Below are positions 36,778 to 44,955 of a DNA stretch of 64,000 nt, in pieces. Numbering within the stretch: the stretch's first letter is position 1; each line of letters opens with the position of its first letter. The translations under genes and the position numbers were made by a program. The notes below the pieces were generated by a model that saw nothing but the letters and a program-made list of their open reading frames with translations, had not been told where the DNA came from and did not search any database. The DNA is taken from contig CAZFDK010000009.1 in the NCBI GenBank assembly GCA_964518305.1, positions 23,656-87,655 on the forward strand, read 5' to 3'. The stretch comes from Caribbeanibacter sp964518305. GTDB lineage: Bacteria > Gemmatimonadota > Gemmatimonadetes > Palauibacterales > Palauibacteraceae.

Positions 36778-37533
36778 CTACGGATCCTGGCCGCAGAACC
36801 GCACCAGCACCACGGTGATGTTGTCCCGACCGCCGCTCCGGTTCGCGGCACTGACCAGCCGGTCGGCCAGGTCGTCGAGGTTGGCTTCGGGTCCGGGGGC
36901 CGACTCTGAGAGCAGCGACTCGAGCTCGGCATGCGGTAGCATGTCGGTGAGCCCGTCGGAGCAGAGCAGATACAGGTCGCCGGCTTCAGCCCGACCCTCC
37001 TCCACGTCCACCTCCACGTCCCGGGACGTGCCGAGGGCGCGCTCCAGGACGCTGGACATGGGGTGCCGGCGCGCTTCCTCTCGGGTGAGTTCCCCGGCGG
37101 CGACCCGCTTTCCGACCCAGGAGTGGTCGGTGGTGACCTGCCGCAGCTCGTCGTCGCGGCAGAGGTAGGCCCGGCTGTCGCCCACGTGGCCGATTCGCCA
37201 CCGGCCGTCGGGGGCGAGCGTCAGGGCGGTGAGGGTGGTCCCCATGCCGGAGCGGCCGGGATTCTCGTCCGCGTCGCGCAGGATCGTGCGGTTGGCCTCT
37301 CGCACGACCTCGGTCACCTGCTCGGCAGGAGGGAGGCCGCCGTCGCCGGCGAGGCGTTGCTCCAGCGTCTCCACGGCCAGCCGGGAGGCGATCTCGCCGG
37401 CGGCGTGTCCTCCCATGCCGTCGGCGACGGCGAAAAGGCCGTCCTCGGGGAGCTCCAGGACCGAGTCCTCGTTGCTGTCCCGCACGCGTCCCCTGTCGGA
37501 CACGGCTGCCGCGCTCCAGTTTTTATCGTCCAT
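36778..37533 (-). CDS. PP2C-family Ser/Thr protein phosphatase (Stp1/PrpC-like)
   Basis: The 251-residue protein has the metal-binding PP2C motifs in order: RDSNEDS, FAVADGMGGHAAGE, GMGTTLTAL, GHVGDSRAYL, CSDGLTDML and GGRDNITVVL. It is a single cytoplasmic domain with no membrane segment, as in PrpC/Stp1. The partner Hanks-type kinase is usually adjacent in bacteria, but none is in the window. It is transcribed divergently from the radical SAM gene, with 155 bases between them. Confidence 0.93.
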   Translation of the reverse strand: MDDKNWSAAAVSDRGRVRDSNEDSVLELPEDGLFAVADGMGGHAAGEIASRLAVETLEQRLAGDGGLPPAEQVTEVVREANRTILRDADENPGRSGMGTTLTALTLAPDGRWRIGHVGDSRAYLCRDDELRQVTTDHSWVGKRVAAGELTREEARRHPMSSVLERALGTSRDVEVDVEEGRAEAGDLYLLCSDGLTDMLPHAELESLLSESAPGPEANLDDLADRLVSAANRSGGRDNITVVLVRFCGQDP

Positions 37534-37688
37534 CCGATCGGGGGGTCGGGGGAACGATCGTCGGGCCGGTCGGGTTCACCTATCGAGCAGAGACCGGGCC
37601 AGGCGAGGGGCACGTGTGTGACCCGCACGAGGCTCGCAGCCCCCGGTGCCGCGACCTCGAATTCCGCACCCACACCGTCCGGAGCAGG

Positions 37689-38630
37689 ATGGCTTCTGGT
37701 GGTCTTCCCGTCGTGGACGAGCAGGACTCCCGCACAGAGACCGCGGGTGCTCCCGAGGTGGAGCTCGAGCACCTCGACACCCTCTGGTTCCAGGTCACCG
37801 GCACGATCTGCAACCTGGAATGCTCCCACTGCTTCATCTCCTGTTCGCCGGACAACCACACCCTGGAGTTCCTGGAGCTGGAGACGGTCCTGGACTGGGT
37901 GGAGCGCTCGAGCGCGTGGGGCGTGAAGGAGTTCTACGTCACCGGGGGCGAGCCCTTCATGCACCGGGACCTGGCGACGATGCTGGAGGCCATGCTGCAG
38001 CGTGGCCCTGCCTCGGTGCTCACCAACGGCACCCTGCTGCGGGAGAAGACCCTCGACCGCCTGGCCGAGGCCCACGAGGAGTCGCGGTACTCGCTGGAGG
38101 TCCGGGTGAGCATCGATGGCCCGAACCCCGAGATGAACGACCCGATCCGCGGCGAGGGCAACTTCGAGCGGGCCATGGAGGGGGTTCGCAAGCTGCTGGA
38201 CCACGGCTTCCTCCCCATCGTCACCGCCACCCAGGTCTGGGATCAGGAGGAGGACGAGGCCGTCCGCCGGGAGTTCATGGAGAATCTTCGGGCGCAGGGC
38301 TACGAGAACCCCCGCCTGAAGATCCTCCCCTCCATCAAGACCGGCCGCGAGGCCGCCCGCAGCCGCGGCTACGGCGAGGGCGAGCGAGTGACGGCGGCCA
38401 TGATGGAGGGCTACGACGAGGAGCAGCTCATCTGCTCCAGCGCACGGGTCGTGACCAGCGAGGGCGTCCACGTGTGCCCGATCCTGGTGGACCAGCCCGA
38501 CTCGCTCATGGGCCAGACCATGGAGGAGGCCGATGAGCCCTTCGAGCTGAAGCACCAGGCGTGCTACACCTGCTGGCTTCACGGCGCCATCTGCTCGAAC
38601 TACGGCGGCATCGGCGAGGAGGTGACCTGA
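37689..38630 (+). CDS. Radical SAM protein with C-terminal Cys cluster
   Basis: The 313-residue protein has a CxxxCxxC cluster (Cys41, 45, 48 in CNLECSHC) that binds 4Fe-4S and S-adenosylmethionine. Glycine-rich FYVTGGEPFMH follows, the usual SAM-binding GGE motif. A C-terminal set of cysteines (LICSS, VHVCPIL, QACYTCWLHGAIC) resembles a SPASM-like auxiliary cluster region. The reaction is not predictable. GTG at 37614 is an alternative start, adding 25 residues. The next gene begins 1 base after the stop, making a close pair with a metallophosphoesterase-like protein. Confidence 0.85.
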   Translation: MASGGLPVVDEQDSRTETAGAPEVELEHLDTLWFQVTGTICNLECSHCFISCSPDNHTLEFLELETVLDWVERSSAWGVKEFYVTGGEPFMHRDLATMLEAMLQRGPASVLTNGTLLREKTLDRLAEAHEESRYSLEVRVSIDGPNPEMNDPIRGEGNFERAMEGVRKLLDHGFLPIVTATQVWDQEEDEAVRREFMENLRAQGYENPRLKILPSIKTGREAARSRGYGEGERVTAAMMEGYDEEQLICSSARVVTSEGVHVCPILVDQPDSLMGQTMEEADEPFELKHQACYTCWLHGAICSNYGGIGEEVT

Positions 38631-38631
38631 C

Positions 38632-39432
38632 GTGCCCCGTCGGATCGCCGTCTTCGGCGGCGTCTACAGCAACTGGCGCGCCCTGGAGGCGGTGGTGGAG
38701 GACGCGACCCGCCGCGGCGCCGACGACCTCTACTGCCTCGGAGATCTCGGTGCCTTCGGCCCCAACCCGGACAGGATTCCGCCCCGGCTGATCGAGGCCG
38801 ACGTGACGACGATCCGGGGCAACTACGACGACTCCATCAGCCGCGGCCTGGACGACTGCCAGTGCGGCTACACCGATCCGCGCGACAACCACTTCGCCCG
38901 GCTCTCCTACCGCTACACCTTTCGGAACACCTCGGAGCGATGGCGGGAGTGGATGGGGACCCTGCCGGAGCAGCTGCGGATCGAGATGAACGGCCGCCAG
39001 GTGCTGATGTGTCACGGCAGTCCGCGACGCATGAACGAGTTCCTCTGGGAGTCCACCAGCTCCACGCAGTTCCTGGAGTGGATGGCGGGGGAGCACGGCG
39101 CCGACGTGGTGCTCTGCACGCACACGGGGATCCACTGGAAGCGGCGGCTCCCGGGCGGCGGCCTGTTCGCCAACGTCGGCTGCATCGGCCGGCCCGCCAA
39201 CGACGGGCGCACGGACGTGTGGTACACCCTCCTGACGGCCGGGGACGACCGCGAGGACGACCCGTCCCTGGACGTGAACTTCATCCCGGTATCCTACGAC
39301 CACGAGGCACTGGCCGAGGAGATGCGTCGCGAGGATCTGCCCGAGGAGTTCGTGGAGACGATCCTCACCGGCTGGTGGACCACCTGCCTGGAGGTGCTGC
39401 CGGCCAAGGAGCGCCGCCGCGGCCGGCACTAG
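38632..39432 (+). CDS. Metallophosphoesterase-fold protein with altered first metal motif
   Basis: The 266-residue protein has the calcineurin-like order of motifs: RIAVFGGVYSNWRAL near the start, LGDLGAFG (37-43), RGNYDDS (62-68), MCHGSP and LCTHTGIHW. The standard first motif D-x-H-G-N is changed: the Asp is Gly10 and the His is Tyr12, so metal binding must differ. The other motifs are intact, so the protein is likely folded and may still bind one metal. The pair with the radical SAM gene is 1 base apart. The role is unknown; a shared substrate with the radical SAM enzyme is an inference. Confidence 0.75.
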   Translation: MPRRIAVFGGVYSNWRALEAVVEDATRRGADDLYCLGDLGAFGPNPDRIPPRLIEADVTTIRGNYDDSISRGLDDCQCGYTDPRDNHFARLSYRYTFRNTSERWREWMGTLPEQLRIEMNGRQVLMCHGSPRRMNEFLWESTSSTQFLEWMAGEHGADVVLCTHTGIHWKRRLPGGGLFANVGCIGRPANDGRTDVWYTLLTAGDDREDDPSLDVNFIPVSYDHEALAEEMRREDLPEEFVETILTGWWTTCLEVLPAKERRRGRH

Positions 39433-39484
39433 GGCACCCACAACACCCACTTCCCCGGTGGCACCTGCCCGTCGGAGGGGTTCG

Positions 39485-39513
39485 TTGACGCCCCCGGACC
39501 CCCGGCCTAGCTT
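39485..39513 (+). promoter_or_regulatory. Promoter of the sigma factor gene
   Basis: TTGACG (39485-39490) and TAGCTT (39508-39513) are separated by 17 bases, about 73 bases before the chosen start codon. Same consensus as the promoter at 18604. Confidence 0.6.
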
Positions 39514-39585
39514 GGTCGCCCGGGTGCCGCGAGCCGGGCGGCCGCGGCGCCATGAATCTCGGCCAGAGTGCACGTCGACCCTGAC

Positions 39586-40455
39586 ATGTCTACCAACACG
39601 GCCGGTTCCCGCGCCTCCTCCGGCAGTATCGGCGACGACGTGCTGGATCTGTACCTGGACGACGTCAGCCGCCACGACCTCCTCGATTCCGAAGAGGAGG
39701 AGCGCGTCGCCCGGCGGGCCCGTGCGGGCGACGAGCAGGCCCTCGAGCGCCTGGTCCGGGCGAACCTGCGTTTCGTGATCTCGGTCGCCAAGAAGTACAA
39801 GAACCGCGGGGTCGCCTTCGAGGACCTCATCCAGGAAGGCAACGTGGGCCTGGTGAAGGCGGCGAAGAAGTTCGATCCCGAGCGGGGCGTGAAGTTCATC
39901 AGCTACGCCGTGTGGTGGATCCGACAGTCGATCCTCTCGGCCCTGGCGCGCCAGAGCCGCTCGGTCCGCCTCCCGCTCAACCGGGCCACCGAGATGTCGA
40001 GGATGCTCCGCACCCGGAGCGAGCTGCGGCAGGAGCTGGGGAGGGATCCGAAGCCCGAGGAGATCGCCGAGGAGACGGATCTGGACGTCGACACCGTGGA
40101 GATGCTGCAGCGCCTGAACACGGCGGAAGTCCGACTGGACGCCCCCGTGGGCGAGGAGGACGACAGCCACCTGATCGAGCGCTTCTTCGTGGAGGGGCCC
40201 TCCGTGGAGGACGACCTGGAGGAGAAGCTGCTCCACGAACACGTGGTCCAGGCACTCTCCACGATCCGCTCGCGGGACGCCCGCGTGATCCGCCTCTACT
40301 ACGGGCTGCAGGGATCGGAGGAGCACACCCTGGAGGAGATCGGGGGAATACTCGGCGTGACCCGGGAGCGCGTGCGACAGCTCCGGGATCGGGGCCTCGA
40401 GGAGATCCGCTCCGGAGAGCTCGGGCAGATTCTGGCCAGCTACGCCGCGGCCTGA
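39586..40455 (+). CDS. Compact sigma-70 family RNA polymerase sigma factor (RpoD/SigA-like)
   Basis: The 289-residue protein lacks region 1.1 and has regions 1.2-4. Region 1.2 is near DVLDLYLDDVSRHDLL, region 2 has RANLRFVISVAKKYKNRG and the -10 recognition helix FISYAVWWIRQSI, and region 4.2 is LEEIGGILGVTRERVRQLRDRGLEEIR. Compact primary or RpoS-like sigma factors of this length are normal in several phyla (e.g. Bacteroidota). It is not an ECF factor. ATG at 39586 was preferred over GTG at 39568. Regulation is suggested by its own sigma-70 promoter. Confidence 0.92.
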   Translation: MSTNTAGSRASSGSIGDDVLDLYLDDVSRHDLLDSEEEERVARRARAGDEQALERLVRANLRFVISVAKKYKNRGVAFEDLIQEGNVGLVKAAKKFDPERGVKFISYAVWWIRQSILSALARQSRSVRLPLNRATEMSRMLRTRSELRQELGRDPKPEEIAEETDLDVDTVEMLQRLNTAEVRLDAPVGEEDDSHLIERFFVEGPSVEDDLEEKLLHEHVVQALSTIRSRDARVIRLYYGLQGSEEHTLEEIGGILGVTRERVRQLRDRGLEEIRSGELGQILASYAAA

Positions 40456-40483
40456 GGCTCCAGCACGGAGTTCGGCCGAGGGA

Positions 40484-41581
40484 TCAGTTCCCGCCGGCCT
40501 CCGGGCCGTCCGGCCCGCCGCCCCCTCCGGCGGCCGCCCGCTCTGCCAGGTCCAGGGGTGAACACCGCTCCCCGGCGGTCCAGGAGATCTCGCCGGGATC
40601 GCCGGCGCTGTCCGGCCACAGGGCCGCCAGACGGACGGAGCTGGCCCCGTACTGCCGGAGGAAGTGGACGCGTCCGTAGGGCCCGTCGGCGGCCGCGACG
40701 TAGCCGTAGGCCCGCTTGCCGCCCGACGCGTCGTAGCGGTGCAGGCGCACCCACCGTGGCGTGTATCCCTCGTCGGAGCTGTATCGGGCCAGGTAGAAGA
40801 GCGAGACCGCCGAGTCCGAGGGGGGCGCCGGGGCCAGGGTATCTCCTATGAGGTAGCTGGCCGCCATGCCCGCCCGCTGGCTGCCGGGGTACGGCACCGC
40901 CGCGAGGTCGACGAGCTCCGCCAGGAAGGCCCGCTCGATGCCCTCCTCCCCCAGGAGCCGCTCGGCGAGGATCGGGGCGAAGAGGCGGATCCGGTCGTCG
41001 GGCTCGGCCCGGACGCCCGGGCCGGGCTCCGCGGCCCACGTCCCGCCGGGCATCGCCAGGGCCTCGTCCGGCACCGGCGCCCCGGGGGCCACGAACACCT
41101 GACCCTCGGCCACCGGCGGGCAGGAGGGATCCGGCGAGCGGCTCCCGGAGAGCACCAGGGAGCCGGCGCGCCGGGAGGCGGAGTGGAGCGCCAGCTCCCG
41201 GCCGGACGGGTGGAAGGCGGAGTCGAAGCGGGCCCGCCACGCCCGGGGCGTGGTGTCCGGGAGAGTCAGCTCCCGGAGCCTGCCGTCGGGTCCGAAGCGT
41301 GCCGCCGGTGCGGCCAGCGCCCTCCCCGAGGGATCCACCCGGACATAGTAGAGGAGGGGCGGCCGCGGGAGCGGCGGTAGCGGCTCGGGCTCGACCGCCG
41401 CGCTGTCTTCCGCGGAGGCGGGGCCGCCCTCTGGCTCCTCGATTCCGATCCGGGCCCCCGACCACTCCACGTCGCATCCACCGGCCCAGGCCGGCGCCAG
41501 GAGGGCCAGGACGAAGAGGGCGAGGCGCGCGGAAGGGGCGAACGCTCGGGGCACGTGGCGGGTCGGCTCGGGATGACTCAC
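40484..41581 (-). CDS. Predicted lipoprotein of unknown function
   Basis: The 365-residue protein begins with a basic lead, a hydrophobic stretch ARLALFVLALLAPAW and the lipobox AGGC, so it is a membrane-anchored lipoprotein. The mature part is Pro/Ala/Glu-rich, with EPEPLPPLPRPP and about five PDSA or PPSD-type turns. It contains a beta-rich segment with RLHRYDASGGKRAYGYVA but no motif I recognise. The start is uncertain: GTG 41581 or ATG 41626. It converges on the sigma gene, with 28 bases between stops, and is transcribed away from the deacetylase gene. Confidence 0.6.
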   Translation of the reverse strand: MSHPEPTRHVPRAFAPSARLALFVLALLAPAWAGGCDVEWSGARIGIEEPEGGPASAEDSAAVEPEPLPPLPRPPLLYYVRVDPSGRALAAPAARFGPDGRLRELTLPDTTPRAWRARFDSAFHPSGRELALHSASRRAGSLVLSGSRSPDPSCPPVAEGQVFVAPGAPVPDEALAMPGGTWAAEPGPGVRAEPDDRIRLFAPILAERLLGEEGIERAFLAELVDLAAVPYPGSQRAGMAASYLIGDTLAPAPPSDSAVSLFYLARYSSDEGYTPRWVRLHRYDASGGKRAYGYVAAADGPYGRVHFLRQYGASSVRLAALWPDSAGDPGEISWTAGERCSPLDLAERAAAGGGGGPDGPEAGGN

Positions 41582-41670
41582 GGGCGGCGCCAAGGTAGGA
41601 TGTCGATGCGGATCGGGAAAGCTCATCGCCTTCCCGGAGACGGGAAGGGCGCAGAACACGGAGAGGGCCC

Positions 41671-42627
<957 letters not shown>

Positions 42628-42679
42628 GCCCGGCGGACGAGCACGAAAGGGAGCGCAGCAGCCGGGAGGCCATGACGAG

Positions 42680-43909
42680 GTGAAGGCCACACTGGACGAC
42701 GAGTTTCGACGGCGGGCCGGGGAGGCCCTGCGCGACAGCGGGATCGACGGCTGGCTCCTCTACGGGCTCGAGGAGCGCAATCCGGTGATCCAGGACGTGC
42801 TCGGCGTGGCGGCTGACCCGCCGTCCCGCCGGTACTTCCTCTTCCTGCGTCCGGGCCGCGACCCGGCCGTCCTCTGCCACCGCATCGAGATGCAGCCCTT
42901 CGAGGAGTGGCCCGGGACGGTGCGGAGCTACGTGGGATGGCGCGAGATGGAGGACGCCCTGGCCGAGATGCTCGAGGGATGCGCCCGGGTGGCCATGGAG
43001 GTCTCCGAGCGGGACGCGGTCCCCTTCGTCGATCACGTTCCGGCCGGCGTGCGGGACCTGGTGGCCTCGCTGGGGCCAAAGGTCACGGGCTCGGCGGAGC
43101 TGATCGCGCGGAGCAGCGCCCGGTGGGGCGCCGAGGGCCGGCGCCACCACGACCGCTCCAGCCGGGTACTGGCGGAGGTCGCGAAGACGGCCTTCCGCCG
43201 CGCAGCCGACTCGATCTCCGGCGCCGGGACCCCCACGTCTCCCGTCACGGAGGCGGGGCTGTCGGAGTGGATCCTGGGCCGCCTGCGGGACCGGGGTCTG
43301 GACGAGGTGGACACCATCGTGGCCTTCGGCCCCAACGCTGCCAACCCGCACTACGACCCGCCGGAGGAGGGCTCGCGTCGGGTCGGTCCCGGCGAGGCGT
43401 TCCTGGTGGACCTGTGGGGACGGGAGGCCGGCGAGCCCCGGGCCGTCTTCGCGGATCAGACGTGGATGGGCGTCCTGGGAGCCGAGCTCGGGTCGTCCTT
43501 TCGCGAGGCGTGGGAGGCCGTTCGTGACGCCCGGGACGAGACGGTGCGCTTCATCTCCGAACGGTGGGAGGAGGGGCGTCCTCCCACGGGCGCCGAAGCC
43601 GACCGCGCAGCCCGCCGCGTGCTGGTGGAGCGGGGCTACGAGGACGCCATCTTCCACCGCACCGGGCACGGCATGGACCGCGCCCTGCACGGCTTCGGGC
43701 CCAACCTGGACAGCGTGGAGACCCGGGACGAGCGCCCCCTGTCGGAGGGCGTGGGGTTCAGCGTGGAGCCGGGCGTCTACCTCGAGGGTCGGTTCGGCGT
43801 CCGCTCCGAGATCAACGTCCACGTGACCCCGGACGGGCCCGAGGTGACGACGCCCGACGTTCAGGAGGAGCCGTGGACGACCTGGGAACTGGAGGGGACG
43901 GGGCCGTGA
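42680..43909 (+). CDS. M24-family metallopeptidase (Xaa-Pro aminopeptidase-like)
   Basis: The 409-residue protein has an N-terminal creatinase-like domain and a C-terminal pita-bread M24 domain. Metal residues are visible in order: FLVDLWG, VFADQTW, the HRTGHGMDRALHG His, SVEPGVY Glu, and SEINVHV Glu. This is consistent with a dinuclear aminopeptidase that removes an N-terminal residue before proline. A full ligand set suggests activity. GTG at 42680 starts; the stop overlaps the next start by 4 bases (GTGA). Confidence 0.85.
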   Translation: MKATLDDEFRRRAGEALRDSGIDGWLLYGLEERNPVIQDVLGVAADPPSRRYFLFLRPGRDPAVLCHRIEMQPFEEWPGTVRSYVGWREMEDALAEMLEGCARVAMEVSERDAVPFVDHVPAGVRDLVASLGPKVTGSAELIARSSARWGAEGRRHHDRSSRVLAEVAKTAFRRAADSISGAGTPTSPVTEAGLSEWILGRLRDRGLDEVDTIVAFGPNAANPHYDPPEEGSRRVGPGEAFLVDLWGREAGEPRAVFADQTWMGVLGAELGSSFREAWEAVRDARDETVRFISERWEEGRPPTGAEADRAARRVLVERGYEDAIFHRTGHGMDRALHGFGPNLDSVETRDERPLSEGVGFSVEPGVYLEGRFGVRSEINVHVTPDGPEVTTPDVQEEPWTTWELEGTGP

Positions 43910-44943
43910 GGATCGAGTGGGAGAGGATCCGTGCCGAGACCGCGGACCCGTTCACCACCAGCCGCTCCACGAGCACGGAGGTCGAGCGCGTGTGGGTGCG
44001 GATCGGGGCCGGGGGCGTCGAGGGCTGGGGTGAGGCGGATCCGTCTCGCTACTACGGCGAGTCGGCCGCCACGGTCGATGCGGCCCTGCGGGAGATGCGC
44101 CCCGCCGTGGAGGAGGCCGACGGGCCGGAGCCGATGCAGGCGCTGGAGAGGGAGCTGGACCGGAGGATCGGCGGGAACAGGGCGGCGAAGGCCGCCGTCG
44201 TCGCAGCCCTCCTCGATCTCCGCGGCAAGGCGATCGGAGAGCCGCTGTGGCGCCTCTGGGGACTGGACCCCGGGGAAGCGCCGCTCAGCTCCTTCACGGT
44301 GGGCATGGACGACCCGGCGTCGGTGGCCGAGAAGATCGAGCGGGCTCCGGACTACCCCGTCCTCAAGGTGAAGCTGGGCGGCGCACGCGACGAGGAGATC
44401 CTTGCCGCCGTCCGCCATGCCGCCCCGGACCGCCGGATCCGGGTCGACGCCAACGCCGCCTGGTCGGCGAAGGAGGCGCTGTGGAAGATCGGCACCCTGG
44501 CCGACCACGGCGTGGAGTTCGTGGAGCAGCCCCTGCCGCCCGAGGACCGCGACGGCCTGCGGATGGTCTGCGAGCGGTCGCCGCTCCCGGTGATCCTGGA
44601 CGAGTCCTGTCAGACCGCCTCCGACGTCCCGGATCTGGTGGGCCTGGCGGACGGGGTGAATATCAAGCTGGCCAAGTGCGGCGGCCCCCTGGAGGCCTTC
44701 CGTGCCGTGCACGCCGCCCGCGCCTGCAGCCTCCAGGTGATGATGGGCTGCATGCTGGAGACGACCCTGGGAATCGCGCCGGCGGCGCACCTGGCGCCGC
44801 TCCTGGACTACGCCGACCTGGACGGTGCAGCGCTCCTGGACGACGACCCCTTCCGGGGCCCCGGCATCGACGGCGAGGGCCGGATCCGCGTTTCCGACGA
44901 GCCCGGCCTGGGCGTCTCGCTGACCGGTGAGTCACCGCACTAG
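43906..44943 (+). CDS. Dipeptide epimerase (enolase superfamily, L-Ala-D/L-Glu-type)
   Basis: The 345-residue protein is of the mandelate racemase/muconate lactonising enolase group. Motifs are KVKLGG (KxK base), VDANAAW and VEQPLPPED with metal Asp and Glu, DESC with metal Asp, and NIKLAKCGG with the second base Lys; MGCMLETTLG closes the site. This set fits L-Ala-D/L-Glu or related dipeptide epimerases, used to recycle peptidoglycan peptides. GTG at 43906 overlaps the M24 stop, so peptidase and epimerase are coupled in one message. Confidence 0.88.
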   Translation: MRIEWERIRAETADPFTTSRSTSTEVERVWVRIGAGGVEGWGEADPSRYYGESAATVDAALREMRPAVEEADGPEPMQALERELDRRIGGNRAAKAAVVAALLDLRGKAIGEPLWRLWGLDPGEAPLSSFTVGMDDPASVAEKIERAPDYPVLKVKLGGARDEEILAAVRHAAPDRRIRVDANAAWSAKEALWKIGTLADHGVEFVEQPLPPEDRDGLRMVCERSPLPVILDESCQTASDVPDLVGLADGVNIKLAKCGGPLEAFRAVHAARACSLQVMMGCMLETTLGIAPAAHLAPLLDYADLDGAALLDDDPFRGPGIDGEGRIRVSDEPGLGVSLTGESPH

Positions 44944-44955
44944 CGCGAGACTCCG

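Noticed and set aside
36778..37533. PP2C phosphatase as part of a Ser/Thr kinase operon
   Set aside because: No Hanks-type kinase is found on either side.
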